64,000 bases of DNA from Pseudomonadota bacterium (GTDB lineage: Bacteria > Pseudomonadota > Gammaproteobacteria > Burkholderiales > Gallionellaceae): positions 62,001-126,000 of the forward strand of contig JAJZTF010000001.1 in the NCBI GenBank assembly GCA_021821945.1, read 5' to 3'. Below the pieces are notes generated by a model that saw nothing but the letters and a program-made list of their open reading frames with translations, searched no databases and was not told the origin of the DNA. The position numbers and the translations under genes are program-made. Within the stretch, counting starts at the first letter, position 1, and every line of letters begins with the position of its first letter. Positions 28,125 to 37,410 of this stretch are shown in pieces.

Positions 28125-29576
28125 ATGTTTTGGGAAACCATCATCGGGCTGGAAGTGCACACCCAGCTTTCCACATGCAGCAAGATCTTTTCCGGCGCCT
28201 CCACGGCTTACGGCGCAGAGCCCAACACCCAGGCCGATGCGGTGAGCATCGCGCTGCCCGGCGTATTGCCCGTGCTGAACAAGGGGGCGGTCGAGCGCGC
28301 GATCAGGTTCGGTCTCGCCATAGGCGCCCAAATCGCGCCGCGATCCGTTTTTGCGCGCAAGAACTATTTCTATCCTGATCTTCCCAAAGGCTACCAGATC
28401 AGCCAGTTCGACCTTCCGGTGGTGGGAAACGGATCGCTGACAGTCCTGGTTCCCGCATCCGGGACTAGACAAGCCTATGAAAAGACCGTGCGCATCACCC
28501 GCGCCCATCTCGAGGAAGATGCAGGAAAATCCGTGCATGGCGCAGCGCAGGGCATGACCGGCATTGATCTCAACCGTGCCGGCACGCCGCTGCTCGAAAT
28601 CGTATCCGAGCCCGACATGCGCTCCTCCGCCGAAGCAGTGGCCTATGCGAAGGCGCTGCACACGCTGGTGCGCTGGATAGGCATATCCGACGGCAACATG
28701 CAGGAAGGATCCTTCCGCTGCGATGTCAACGTGTCGGTGCGCAGGCCAGGAGAACCTCTGGGCACGCGCCGCGAGATCAAGAATCTTAACTCCTTCAAGT
28801 TCATGCAGCAGGCGATCGACTACGAGGTGCAATGGCAGATCGACACCATAGAAGGCGGCGGAAAGATACAGCAGGCAACCGTGCTTTTCAACCCGGACAC
28901 GGGGCAGACGCGCGCGATGCGCAGCAAGGAAGAAGCCCACGACTACCGCTACTTCCCGGACCCCGATCTTCTGCCGCTTGCGATCACACCTGAGATGATC
29001 GATGAAGTCAGCAGCGCGATGCCCGAGCTTCCCGAGGCGCGGCGCACACGCTACATGGACAGGTATGCGCTGACCTCCTACGATGCCTCCATGCTGACCA
29101 GCTCTCGCGAGATGGCGGATTATTTCGATGCCTGCGTTTCCCTGGCTGGCCCTGAAAATGCAAAACTGGCAGCCAACTGGATCATCGGCGAAGTGAGCGC
29201 GCAGCTCAACCGAGAAGACCTTGAAATCGCGCAATGCCCCGTCTCGCCTAAGCAGCTTGGCGGCATGCTGGTGCGCATCGCCGACGGCACCATCTCCAAC
29301 TCGGGCGCGAAGGAGGTGTTCCGCATGCTCTGGTCGGAAGGCGGCGATGCCGATGCGATCATCGAGGCAAAGGGACTGAAGCAGGTATCCGATGCAGGCG
29401 CGATCGAGGCGCTGGTCGACGGAATACTGGCTGCCAATGCGGACAAGGTTGCCGAATACAGATCGGGCAAGGAAAAGCTGTTCGGCTTCTTCGTGGGACT
29501 CGCGATGAAGGCGAGCAAGGGCAAGGCAAATCCGGCCCAGCTGAACGAGATTCTGCAGAAGAAGCTCGTCGGCTGA
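28125..29576 (+). CDS. gatB: aspartyl/glutamyl-tRNA amidotransferase subunit B
   Basis: The kinase/tRNA-binding subunit that phosphorylates the misacylated tRNA before amidation. It begins with [20 protein letters not shown], contains [20 protein letters not shown] and [13 protein letters not shown], and ends in the YqeY-like tail ([25 protein letters not shown]). The 483 aa length is normal. A clear AGGAG precedes the ATG. It is separated from gatCA by the defence island. Confidence 0.97.
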   Translation: MFWETIIGLEVHTQLSTCSKIFSGASTAYGAEPNTQADAVSIALPGVLPVLNKGAVERAIRFGLAIGAQIAPRSVFARKNYFYPDLPKGYQISQFDLPVVGNGSLTVLVPASGTRQAYEKTVRITRAHLEEDAGKSVHGAAQGMTGIDLNRAGTPLLEIVSEPDMRSSAEAVAYAKALHTLVRWIGISDGNMQEGSFRCDVNVSVRRPGEPLGTRREIKNLNSFKFMQQAIDYEVQWQIDTIEGGGKIQQATVLFNPDTGQTRAMRSKEEAHDYRYFPDPDLLPLAITPEMIDEVSSAMPELPEARRTRYMDRYALTSYDASMLTSSREMADYFDACVSLAGPENAKLAANWIIGEVSAQLNREDLEIAQCPVSPKQLGGMLVRIADGTISNSGAKEVFRMLWSEGGDADAIIEAKGLKQVSDAGAIEALVDGILAANADKVAEYRSGKEKLFGFFVGLAMKASKGKANPAQLNEILQKKLVG

Positions 29577-29586
29577 CGCGAAAAAG

Positions 29587-29615
29587 TTGCCAGCTTTTGC
29601 GCTATACCTCATAAT
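29587..29615 (+). promoter_or_regulatory. sigma-70 promoter of the gcv operon
   Basis: TTGCCA (29587-29592) and CATAAT (29610-29615) with a 17-base spacer, placing the transcription start near 29622, just before the first glycine aptamer. Confidence 0.65.
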
Positions 29616-29631
29616 CCGCACCGCCGTTCAG

Positions 29632-29804
29632 ACCAACGGGAGAGCGTGGACACCGTCCACCGCCGAAGGCGCAACACCCGCAACCGCTCAGGCAAAAGAA
29701 CTGTTGGCACAGGCAAATCTGGAGAGCGCAGGCCAAAACCTGCCACCGAAGGGGCACGCGAACGCATTCCGTTTGTAATCTCTCAGGTACCGAGGACAGA
29801 TGGG
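29632..29804 (+). ncRNA. tandem glycine riboswitch (gcvT leader)
   Basis: Two consecutive glycine aptamers. The first (about 29637-29702) has GGGAGAGCG, CCGCCGAAGGCGCAA and CGCTCAGGCAAAAGAACTG. The second (about 29719-29804) has TCTGGAGAGCG, CCACCGAAGGGGC and TCTCTCAGGTACCGAGGACA. These conserved cores and their spacing are diagnostic. The riboswitch precedes gcvT and is followed at once by an intrinsic terminator, consistent with an ON switch that allows expression when glycine is plentiful. Confidence 0.95.
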
Positions 29805-29835
29805 GCGCTGCGCGATGTCGTGCAGCGCCTTTTTT
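29804..29835 (+). terminator. riboswitch expression-platform terminator
   Basis: GGCGCTGC (29804-29811) pairs with GCAGCGCC (29822-29829), followed by T to 29835, directly after the second glycine aptamer and 16 bases before the gcvT ATG. Glycine binding is expected to prevent its formation. Confidence 0.85.
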
Positions 29836-29851
29836 ATTCCCGGAAGGCAAC

Positions 29852-30937
29852 ATGACGACTCTCAAGCAAACCCCCCTGAACGCGGCACATCGCGCAATGG
29901 GCGCGAAAATGGTGGACTTCGGCGGCTGGGACATGCCGGTCAACTACGGATCCCAAATCGACGAACACCATCAGGTGCGCCGCGATTGCGGCATGTTCGA
30001 CGTCTCCCACATGCGCGTGGTGGACATCAAAGGAGAAGGCGTGCGCGCCTTCCTGCGTTATCTCCTGGCGAACAATCCGGACAAGCTCGCCACGCCCGGC
30101 AAGGCGCTCTACTCCACCATGCTTCGTCCAGATGGCGGCGTGATAGACGACCTCATCATCTACTTCATGAGCGAGTCGTGGTTCCGCATCGTGGTCAATG
30201 CAGGCACTGCGGAAAAGGACATCGCATGGATGAAGGAACAGGCGGCATCGCACGCGCCCAATCTCACGATCACCCCCAGAGATGATCTCGCGATGATCGC
30301 GGTCCAAGGTCCCAATGCGCGCGCCAAGGTATGGGAGGCGATGCCCGGTAGCCAGGAGCTCTCGGAGAATCTCGTCCCATTCAGCGCAGTGGAGATGGGC
30401 GAGATGTTCATCGCCCGCACAGGCTACACGGGAGAGGACGGTTTCGAAATCATGATCCCCGCGAAGGCAGCCCCCTTCTTCTGGGCGAATCTCGCGGAAA
30501 AGGGCGTCAAGCCCATCGGCCTTGGCGCAAGGGACACATTAAGGTTGGAGGCGGGCATGAACCTCTACGGGCAGGACATGGACGAAACGGTCAATCCGCT
30601 CGAATCCGGCCTTGCTTGGACCGTGGACCTCAAAAGCGAGCGTGACTTCATCGGCAAGGCAGCTCTCCTCGCCCATCCTCCGGCAAGGAAGCTGGTGGGG
30701 CTTCTGCTCACGGACCGCGGCGTATTGCGCGGCCACCAGAAGGTGCACACCGCGCACGGGGAAGGCGAGATCACGAGCGGCAGCTTTTCGCCCACGCTTG
30801 AAAAATCCATCGCGCTGGCACGCGTGCCCGTTGAAGTTGCAATCGGCGACATCGTTCAGGTCGCAGTCCGCGACAAGATGCTAAACGCACAGGTGGTAAA
30901 GTACCCGTTCGCAAGAAATGGCAAGGGCCTGATCTGA
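29852..30937 (+). CDS. gcvT: aminomethyltransferase (glycine cleavage T-protein)
   Basis: Transfers the aminomethyl carbon of glycine from the H-protein to tetrahydrofolate, releasing ammonia. It begins [20 protein letters not shown], with [12 protein letters not shown] and the folate-domain signatures [10 protein letters not shown] and [15 protein letters not shown] (the conserved substrate-binding Asp/Asn region). The 361 aa length is typical. A GGAAGG lies upstream of the ATG. It is the first gene of gcvTHP under riboswitch control. Confidence 0.97.
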   Translation: MTTLKQTPLNAAHRAMGAKMVDFGGWDMPVNYGSQIDEHHQVRRDCGMFDVSHMRVVDIKGEGVRAFLRYLLANNPDKLATPGKALYSTMLRPDGGVIDDLIIYFMSESWFRIVVNAGTAEKDIAWMKEQAASHAPNLTITPRDDLAMIAVQGPNARAKVWEAMPGSQELSENLVPFSAVEMGEMFIARTGYTGEDGFEIMIPAKAAPFFWANLAEKGVKPIGLGARDTLRLEAGMNLYGQDMDETVNPLESGLAWTVDLKSERDFIGKAALLAHPPARKLVGLLLTDRGVLRGHQKVHTAHGEGEITSGSFSPTLEKSIALARVPVEVAIGDIVQVAVRDKMLNAQVVKYPFARNGKGLI

Positions 30938-30968
30938 ATTTAAGGATAAATCTCAAGGAGAATCGAAA

Positions 30969-31358
30969 ATGAGCAACCCGGAAAATCTGAAATACACCCA
31001 GTCCCACGAATGGGTCAGGACCGAGGCGGACGGCACGGTCAGCATAGGCATCACGCAGCATGCGCAGGAATTGCTGGGCGACATGGTCTTCGTCGAGGCG
31101 CCCGCAGTCGGACGCCACCTGGATGCGCGCGAGGAATGCGCCGTGGTCGAATCGGTGAAGGCGGCGGCAGACGTGTATGCGCCAATCTCGGGCACGGTCA
31201 CCGAAACCAATGCAGAGCTGGACGGCAGCCCCGAGTCCATCAACCAGGACCCCTATTCCGCATGGATGTTCAGAATGAAGCCGGACAATCCCGGTGATGT
31301 CGGCGCGCTGATGGACGCCGCGGCATATCAGGCATTCGTCGACAGCGAAGCACATTAA
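30969..31358 (+). CDS. gcvH: glycine cleavage system H protein
   Basis: The lipoylated carrier that shuttles the aminomethyl group between the P- and T-proteins. The lipoyl lysine is K64 in [14 protein letters not shown], within a complete 129-aa biotinyl/lipoyl-like domain. An AAGGAG is found just upstream of the ATG. It lies 31 bp after gcvT. Confidence 0.97.
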   Translation: MSNPENLKYTQSHEWVRTEADGTVSIGITQHAQELLGDMVFVEAPAVGRHLDAREECAVVESVKAAADVYAPISGTVTETNAELDGSPESINQDPYSAWMFRMKPDNPGDVGALMDAAAYQAFVDSEAH

Positions 31359-31371
31359 AGGCGTTAGGATT

Positions 31372-31398
31372 GAGGATCCATCCCGATCCTCGATCCTC
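31372..31398 (+). repeat. GAGGATC / GATCCTC / GATCCTC element between gcvH and gcvP
   Basis: GAGGATC (31372-31378) can pair with either of two abutting GATCCTC copies (31385-31391, 31392-31398). A run of six T follows 10 bases after the second copy (31407-31412). This could be an intercistronic processing or attenuation hairpin, or a short extragenic repeat. Confidence 0.35.
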
Positions 31399-31434
31399 AC
31401 TCCTACTTTTTTCCTCAACCCACGATCCCCAATT

Positions 31435-34284
31435 ATGATTTACGACCAATTTGTAAACCGCCACAACGGTCCCTCCGCCAGAGAAGTTGATGACATGCTG
31501 AAGAAGATCGACGCGCCATCGCTGGACGCGCTGATAGACCAGACGATCCCGCAGGCGATCCGGCTCAAGAAGCCGCTCAACCTCCCGGACGGCATGACGG
31601 AATACGAATACCTTTCCCATCTGCGAGGGATCGCGGCCAAAAACAGGCTCTTCAAGACTTACATCGGGCTTGGCTACTACGACACCATCGTGCCGCCGGT
31701 GATACAGCGCAACGTGCTCGAGAATCCCGGCTGGTACACGGCCTACACCCCCTATCAGGCGGAGATCGCCCAGGGTCGCATGGAAGCGCTGCTGAATTTC
31801 CAGACCATGGTGACCGATCTGACCGGCATGGAGATCGCCAATGCATCGCTTCTGGATGAAGCAACTGCGGCCGCTGAGGCGATGACCATGCTGCATGGCC
31901 TTCGCGCGCACAACGCATCGCACAGGAACACCTTCTTCGTCTCTCACGAATGCTTCCCGCAGACCATAGAACTCCTGAAGACACGTGCAAAACCGCTGGG
32001 AATCGAGCTCGTGATAGGCGACTTCAAAAACGTCACTTTCAACGACTCGATGTATGGCGCGCTCTTGCAATATCCGACGGCCAACGGCGCCGTGCACGAC
32101 TACCGCGAATTCGTCGAGCGCGCAAAGCAGCATGGCATGAGCATCGCGGTGGCGGCCGACATCCTGAGCCTCGTCCTGCTCACGCCTCCCGGAGAATGGG
32201 GGGCGGACGTCGTGTTTGGGTCCAGCCAGCGCTTTGGCGTGCCGATGGGATACGGCGGCCCGCACGCCGCCTATTTCGCATGCCGCGATGCTTTCAAGCG
32301 CGCCATGCCGGGGCGCATCATAGGCGTGTCGGTCGATGCGGAAGGAAATCCCGCGCTGCGCATGGCGTTACAGACCAGGGAGCAGCACATCCGCCGCGAG
32401 AAGGCCACCTCCAACATCTGCACGGCACAGGCTCTGCTCGCGATCATGGCCGGCATGTATGCGGTGTATCACGGGCCTGCCGGCCTTCAAGCCATCGCGA
32501 CCGGAGTGCACCTTTCCGCATCCCTGCTGGCAGACGAGCTGAAGAAGCTGGGATACCAGATCGCGCATGAAAGCTTCTTCGACACGCTGCACCTTTTGCA
32601 CACCGACAACGTGAAGATACATGCGTTCGCGGAATCAGCCGAGATCAACTTCCGATACAGCAGCGACGGCCTTGGCATATCGCTAGACCAGACCACGTCG
32701 ATGGACGATCTCAATGCGATCCTTTCCGTGTTCGCAAAAGCGGCCGGCAAGCCATCGCCCGTACTCACCAAACCCAGGCTGGAAGTCCAGCCCATGCGCA
32801 TCGAAAAGAGGAAGTCCGCGATACTGGCCCACCCGGTATTCAACACCCATCATTCCGAAACCGCGATGATGCGCTACATCAAGAGGCTGGAGAACAAGGA
32901 TCTTTCCCTGACCCACTCGATGATCGCACTGGGCTCCTGCACGATGAAGCTCAACGCCGCTGCCGAACTCCTGCCTCTGACCTGGCCCGGTTTTGCAAAC
33001 CTTCATCCCTTCGTGCCGGTCGAACAGGCACAGGGCTTCCAGGAAGTCATCTCGGGACTCGATGCCGCATTGTCCGAGATCACGGGCTTCGCGCAGATGA
33101 GCTTCCAGCCTAACAGCGGCGCCCAGGGAGAATATGCGGGGCTTCTGGTGATACAGGCCTATCACCGATCAAAGGGCGAAGGCAACCGCAACGTCGCGCT
33201 GATCCCCTCCTCCGCGCACGGCACCAATCCCGCGAGTGCTGCGATGTGCGGCATGAACATCGTCGTGGTGAAATGCGACAAGAACGGCAACATCGACGTC
33301 GACGACCTGCGCGAGAAGGCCGAACTGCACAAGGAAAACCTTTCCTGCCTGATGGTGACCTACCCAAGCACGCACGGCGTGTACGAGGAGTCCATCATCG
33401 AGATCACCTCCATCATCCATGCAAACGGCGGGCAGGTCTACATGGACGGCGCGAACATGAACGCGCAGGTGGGTCTCACGAGCCCTGGCAACATCGGCGC
33501 GGACGTATGCCACCTGAACCTGCACAAGACCTTCGCGATCCCGCACGGCGGCGGAGGACCGGGCGCTGGCCCCATCGGCGTCGCGGCCCACCTGACGCCC
33601 TTCCTGCCTTCACATTCCGTGATCAGGACGGGGGGCGAGCAGGGGATACATGCGGTGTCAGCGGCGCCCTACGGCAGCGCGCTGATCCTCCTGGTCTCCT
33701 ACGGATACATCAAGATGATGGGAGGAAAGGGATTAACGCAGGCCACGCGCATGGCGATTCTGAATGCGAATTACATCAAGGAATCCCTGAAGGATCACTA
33801 CTCTACCCTCTATGTCGGGAGCAACGGCCGCTGCGCGCACGAGATGATACTGAACTGCGCGCCCTTCAAGCGCGATGCGGGCATAGAGGTCGCAGACATC
33901 GCCAAGCGCCTGATGGACTTCGGGTTCCATGCGCCCACCACTTCATTCCCGGTGGTGGACACATTGATGGTCGAGCCGACAGAGAGCGAATCGAAGGCAG
34001 AACTCGACCGCTTTGTTGACGCGATGATCGCGATCAGAAACGAGATAGACGAGATCGCTGCAGGACGCGCGGACAAAAAGGACAATGTGATCAAGAGGGC
34101 GCCCCACACCGCGAAAGTCGTCGTGACGAGCGACTGGAACAGGAGCTATACGAGGGAGCAGGCCGCATTCCCGCTGCCATGGGTAAAGGAGAACAAGTTC
34201 TGGCCTTCGGTCTCGCGAGTGGACAACGTGTATGGCGACAAGAACCTGATCTGCTCCTGCCCGCCGATCGAAAGCTATATGTAA
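31435..34284 (+). CDS. gcvP: glycine dehydrogenase (decarboxylating), P-protein
   Basis: The PLP enzyme that decarboxylates glycine and loads the aminomethyl group onto lipoyl-GcvH. This is the single-chain type of 949 aa, with an N-terminal half and a C-terminal catalytic half. The PLP lysine is K698 in [17 protein letters not shown], followed by the glycine-rich loop. The protein ends in [10 protein letters not shown]. The DNA coding for the last residues is repeated downstream, once beyond the toxin-antitoxin pair and once, imperfectly, beyond the Gcr-like gene. This suggests that the 3' end is an insertion site. Confidence 0.97.
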   Translation: MIYDQFVNRHNGPSAREVDDMLKKIDAPSLDALIDQTIPQAIRLKKPLNLPDGMTEYEYLSHLRGIAAKNRLFKTYIGLGYYDTIVPPVIQRNVLENPGWYTAYTPYQAEIAQGRMEALLNFQTMVTDLTGMEIANASLLDEATAAAEAMTMLHGLRAHNASHRNTFFVSHECFPQTIELLKTRAKPLGIELVIGDFKNVTFNDSMYGALLQYPTANGAVHDYREFVERAKQHGMSIAVAADILSLVLLTPPGEWGADVVFGSSQRFGVPMGYGGPHAAYFACRDAFKRAMPGRIIGVSVDAEGNPALRMALQTREQHIRREKATSNICTAQALLAIMAGMYAVYHGPAGLQAIATGVHLSASLLADELKKLGYQIAHESFFDTLHLLHTDNVKIHAFAESAEINFRYSSDGLGISLDQTTSMDDLNAILSVFAKAAGKPSPVLTKPRLEVQPMRIEKRKSAILAHPVFNTHHSETAMMRYIKRLENKDLSLTHSMIALGSCTMKLNAAAELLPLTWPGFANLHPFVPVEQAQGFQEVISGLDAALSEITGFAQMSFQPNSGAQGEYAGLLVIQAYHRSKGEGNRNVALIPSSAHGTNPASAAMCGMNIVVVKCDKNGNIDVDDLREKAELHKENLSCLMVTYPSTHGVYEESIIEITSIIHANGGQVYMDGANMNAQVGLTSPGNIGADVCHLNLHKTFAIPHGGGGPGAGPIGVAAHLTPFLPSHSVIRTGGEQGIHAVSAAPYGSALILLVSYGYIKMMGGKGLTQATRMAILNANYIKESLKDHYSTLYVGSNGRCAHEMILNCAPFKRDAGIEVADIAKRLMDFGFHAPTTSFPVVDTLMVEPTESESKAELDRFVDAMIAIRNEIDEIAAGRADKKDNVIKRAPHTAKVVVTSDWNRSYTREQAAFPLPWVKENKFWPSVSRVDNVYGDKNLICSCPPIESYM
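34259..34278 (+). repeat. gcvP 3'-end repeat, copy 1 (inside gcvP)
   Basis: GCCCGCCGATCGAAAGCTAT, encoding PPIESY of GcvP. It is identical over 20 bases to copy 2 at 34986-35005 and matches copy 3 near 37324-37346 at 20 of 23 positions over the interval 34257-34279. Confidence 0.85.
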
Positions 34285-34430
34285 ACCGAACAGCTTGAGC
34301 AGACAGCCCGCTGAACATGCGATGTTAAATGTTGATGACCAATTGTTCTGAAAATGGAACCGTGTTATTTTTCGCCATGATACGGCGACCCAGAATCGCA
34401 CCCCATCGAATTCTTAAAAGGTGAGTATCA

Positions 34431-34637
34431 ATGTCAATCGCTGAACAAGTTTATGAGGCTGTCAAACCATTGCCTGAACCTTTGGCTCTGGAGGCGCTGC
34501 ACTTTGTCGAGTATCTGAGCAGCAAGACATCTGATCGCGTCGAGATGACTGACCTGATACAGGCGCAGGAACAGGTGATGCTCCATGTCTGGGACAATCC
34601 CGACGATGAGGTCTGGAATGATGTTAAAACCTTCTGA
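34431..34637 (+). CDS. antitoxin of a type II toxin-antitoxin pair
   Basis: A 68-aa acidic protein overlapping the downstream toxin gene by about 20 bp, the classic antitoxin position. The N-terminal helix SIAEQVYEAVKPLPEPLALEALHFVEYL resembles small DUF2281-type antitoxins, and the C-terminus (DEVWNDVKTF) is acidic and probably binds the toxin. AAAGGTGAG provides the ribosome site. DNA-binding function is not evident. It lies between two copies of the gcvP 3'-end repeat, suggesting acquisition as a unit with the toxin. Confidence 0.75.
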   Translation: MSIAEQVYEAVKPLPEPLALEALHFVEYLSSKTSDRVEMTDLIQAQEQVMLHVWDNPDDEVWNDVKTF

Positions 34638-34953
34638 CATCGTTCAGATTCCATTTCCATTTTCCGATCTGACTCGCCAGAAGTGCCGCCCCGTATTACT
34701 GCTCACCGCCCCGGATGGTTTTGGTGATTTTCTCGCTGCCGCAGTAACTTCCCAAGCAGGACATAATGATGCCATTCCGCTGCAAAATGATGATCTTGCT
34801 GGAGGGAGTCTGCCCAAAGCAAGCTGGGTGCGCGCCACAAGACTGTTCTCCCTGAATCAGGGAGCTGTCATTCTGGCCTTGGGAAACCTCAAACCTGAAT
34901 CGTTCAAGCGAGTCCACGGAGAAATCTGTGCACGACTGGATTGTAAATCTTGA
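34618..34953 (+). CDS. PemK/MazF-type toxin (mRNA interferase family)
   Basis: A 111-aa PemK/MazF-fold protein, expected to cleave mRNA when free of antitoxin. The N-terminal KPSDIVQIPFPFSDLTRQKCRPVLLL matches the GDIV/P-F-PF..S...K.RPVLVL pattern of the family, and ASWVRATRLFSLNQ corresponds to the later conserved strand. It starts at the ATG at 34618 or 34621, both downstream of GAGG, inside the antitoxin gene. Sequence-specificity of cleavage cannot be predicted. Confidence 0.8.
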   Translation: MMLKPSDIVQIPFPFSDLTRQKCRPVLLLTAPDGFGDFLAAAVTSQAGHNDAIPLQNDDLAGGSLPKASWVRATRLFSLNQGAVILALGNLKPESFKRVHGEICARLDCKS

Positions 34954-34985
34954 AAATCAGGTAGGCACCTCAAGCCGAGAAGAGC

Positions 34986-35005
34986 GCCCGCCGATCGAAA
35001 GCTAT
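34986..35005 (+). repeat. gcvP 3'-end repeat, copy 2 (after the toxin-antitoxin pair)
   Basis: GCCCGCCGATCGAAAGCTAT, identical to copy 1. In the gcvP frame it continues CTA TGA and so would encode PPIESYL-stop, a plausible alternative GcvP C-terminus. Confidence 0.85.
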
Positions 35006-35020
35006 CTATGACTCAAAATT

Positions 35021-35054
35021 CACCCGTGAGAAAAGATTTCATTTCTCACGGGTG
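35021..35054 (-). terminator. long hairpin downstream of the Gcr-like gene
   Basis: CACCCGTGAGAAA (35021-35033) pairs with TTTCTCACGGGTG (35042-35054), a perfect 13-bp stem with an eight-base loop. On the minus strand it is followed by AATTTT, so it likely terminates the Gcr-like gene. The plus strand has no T-run. Confidence 0.55.
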
Positions 35055-35122
35055 AAAGTGCGGTTCCTGAGGATGGCGTCCATTCCCGCCTTCCATCCTG
35101 CAGGGAAACAAGGCCTGCCCGA

Positions 35123-37147
35123 CTACTTCGGCGGCGCTTCCGATGCATCTTTGAGTTCGGCCGCATCCGTTCTTGGCGGAAACAGAAATTCCAGCGGATG
35201 TTGCCTGAAGTGCCTGCGCAAACTTTTCAAAAGTATGCCCCAATGCGGGAAAGTGACCTTGCGGGCCTTGATCGCGACCGACAGCGCGAGCGCAAAGCTG
35301 ACCATCAGGTTGGTCAGGCCAATCAGCGCAATGCCCAGCACGGCAAGCAAAACCTCCTTGGGCGCCACCATGAAATCCAGCCCGATCAGCGAGAATCCCA
35401 GATAGGCGGAGGAGAAAGTGACATGCCGGATATCCAGCGGCAGGCCGAACAGCACGCCGATTGCAGTGACGCCGCCCAACATGCAGCCGAAATAGAAATT
35501 CCCCGCCAGCGCACCGAGATTGTTTTCCACGTAGTCCGCCACCCGCGAGAGACGTGCCTCTCCCAGCAGACGCCTGAGCCCGCGCAATTGCTTCAGCCGC
35601 TGCGGAATTTTGTTGTACATCGCGAGATTGTCATGATGCCCTGCGATCAGACCGGATAAAAACAGGCACACACCGGCAATGGCCGCATAAAATACAGCCG
35701 GGCTGTGGATGGGATCGATGTCGGCCAGCAAGCGATGGGCCTTTTCCGGCGAGATGAAATGCGTGCCGGAAACGGCAAAAATGCCCCAGGCAATCAGCAT
35801 CGCCACAGGCAGAACGACCAGCACATTGCCCGCGATGGCGGCCAGCTGGCTGCGCAGCGTCTGCACGATGATGCCGGACAGGCTTTCCAGATCGCGGTTT
35901 TTTCCGCCGCTTTCGCTGATGCTGGAAGCGATCGAGGATGCCGTCATCGCAGGCTGCTTGGTCGCCACGGTAAAATGCAGGATGTGTATCAGCATGAAAC
36001 CCAGACCGTAATTGAGGCTGAATATCAGCGCCTCGGTCATCGGGGGAAGATGCTGCCTGGCCGCAAACAGCTTGAGCGCGGCCATGAATGCGATGATCAG
36101 GCCGGCCCCCATCGCAGAGCGCAGCAGCATAAAATATTCGGCTCTTGTAGTCGTGATGTAATGCTCGCCAGTGCGGCTGGCATTTTCCGTCACACGCAGC
36201 GCCAGCAATTCCAGGCTCTCCTGCCAGTGCTGACGCACGCCGTTTTTATGGCATTCGCCGCTGACCAGCGTCTTGAACAGGCTGACAAATAAAGGCTGCG
36301 CCCCCAGCCCTGTTTTGTCCTGCCGCAAAGCAGACAGGATGGAGAGCAGAATTTCCATCCGCGTCAATTGCTGCGTCAGGCGTTGCAGCAGGAACGTAAG
36401 GCTGATGCTGGTGCCAAAGCGGGAGGCGGTGCGCCGGACCCTCTGTATCACCTGCGCACACTGATCGAGCAGCACGAGGATGTGCTTTTCATCCTGCAAT
36501 TCAAGCACCGCGTTCTGCCAGGCCTTTGCAAACTGTTCCAGATATTCGCCCACCTCGTCATTCTGCGTGAGAAATGGCGAGGCGAACTCTTCCAGCGCGG
36601 GTTCGTTGCGGATCAGTTCTGGCTCCAAGCCGATCGATGAGATCCGGTAGGAGAGCACGAGTATTGCATCCAGAATGCCGCGCAACGGCAAAGGCAGGCC
36701 GGCCTTTGCCGGCAGCTCGTCAAAACGCAGCGCAGTCAGCAGCTCAAGCCAGACCGCATCGGGCACCGCCTGCACCCAGACATCGTCATCCTCACGGATA
36801 AAAACCAGCGCAAGGATATCCTTGAGATAGCCCGTGTCTATTGCATCCGGCAATATCTTATGGCTGATGCGCCGGTGCAACTCCGAAAAAAAACCGGTGT
36901 TGGGCAGCACTCCCGATTCAACATACAAAGAGACCGGCTTGCGCGTGCCGAGCAGCTCGAGCAGCGCATCGCGCAGGGCTGCGCGCAACTCCGGCCGTTT
37001 GCAGAGTATGTGGCACAGCGCCTGTATCATGTACACGGCATGGCCGGTATCGCGGGCCTTGCGCGGGCGAATCTTGGCGACCAGCAGGGTGATCAGCTCC
37101 GCCGGATCACCACCCTCCTCAACATGTTGCTGCAGCAGTGTTTCCAT
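35123..37147 (-). CDS. Gcr-family 'site-specific recombinase' membrane protein
   Basis: A protein of about 674 aa matching the SpecificRecomb/Gcr family named after a gonococcal gene. The N-terminal half is helical and soluble-looking. The C-terminal half contains several transmembrane segments (for example LIIAFMAALKLFAA, VLVVLPVAMLIAWGIFAV, AVFYAAIAGVCLFLSGLIAG and ALIGLTNLMVSFALALSVAI). No tyrosine- or serine-recombinase active site is visible, so the family name may be misleading. An ATG at 37180 is an alternative start. It lies between copies 2 and 3 of the gcvP 3'-end repeat, on the opposite strand to its neighbours. Confidence 0.7.
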   Translation of the reverse strand: METLLQQHVEEGGDPAELITLLVAKIRPRKARDTGHAVYMIQALCHILCKRPELRAALRDALLELLGTRKPVSLYVESGVLPNTGFFSELHRRISHKILPDAIDTGYLKDILALVFIREDDDVWVQAVPDAVWLELLTALRFDELPAKAGLPLPLRGILDAILVLSYRISSIGLEPELIRNEPALEEFASPFLTQNDEVGEYLEQFAKAWQNAVLELQDEKHILVLLDQCAQVIQRVRRTASRFGTSISLTFLLQRLTQQLTRMEILLSILSALRQDKTGLGAQPLFVSLFKTLVSGECHKNGVRQHWQESLELLALRVTENASRTGEHYITTTRAEYFMLLRSAMGAGLIIAFMAALKLFAARQHLPPMTEALIFSLNYGLGFMLIHILHFTVATKQPAMTASSIASSISESGGKNRDLESLSGIIVQTLRSQLAAIAGNVLVVLPVAMLIAWGIFAVSGTHFISPEKAHRLLADIDPIHSPAVFYAAIAGVCLFLSGLIAGHHDNLAMYNKIPQRLKQLRGLRRLLGEARLSRVADYVENNLGALAGNFYFGCMLGGVTAIGVLFGLPLDIRHVTFSSAYLGFSLIGLDFMVAPKEVLLAVLGIALIGLTNLMVSFALALSVAIKARKVTFPHWGILLKSLRRHFRQHPLEFLFPPRTDAAELKDASEAPPK

Positions 37148-37318
37148 GTGATTCTCATCCCATCTGTTCCAGGTGTGCATTTAACCCGAATATTGCGTGC
37201 AAGGGAAAAATGATGTTCTCCTGGATTGGCACGCCTCGCGACAACAACGCATTGGACCATCCATATGCCGCCGGTTCGAAAACCGTTTCATCAGCCCGAT
37301 GGCAAGCCAGGAGCAATT

Positions 37319-37348
37319 TTGGCCTGCATGCCGATAGAAAGCTATAAT
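37319..37348 (+). promoter_or_regulatory. sigma-70 promoter of the PfkB kinase gene
   Basis: TTGGCC (37319-37324), an 18-base spacer and a consensus TATAAT (37343-37348), about 60 bases upstream of the kinase ATG. The -10 box lies in the third copy of the gcvP 3'-end-like sequence. Confidence 0.55.
37324..37346 (+). repeat. gcvP 3'-end repeat, copy 3 (imperfect)
   Basis: CTGC, then two unmatched bases, then GCCGATAGAAAGCTATA: 20 of 23 positions match 34257-34279, and the core GCCGATNGAAAGCTATA is unbroken apart from one base. In frame it reads PIESYN. It marks the right side of the Gcr-like gene. Confidence 0.55.
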
Positions 37349-37410
37349 CCAGCCTGTTCGGCTTAACTTGCCATACGTCGCCGCTGCGATCAACAATAAC
37401 CGGGGGAAAC

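Noticed and set aside
35070-35099. AGGATGG / CCATCCT inverted repeat near the end of the Gcr-like gene
   Set aside because: Seven-base arms with a 16-base loop and no T-run; the 13-bp hairpin at 35021-35054 is the better terminator.
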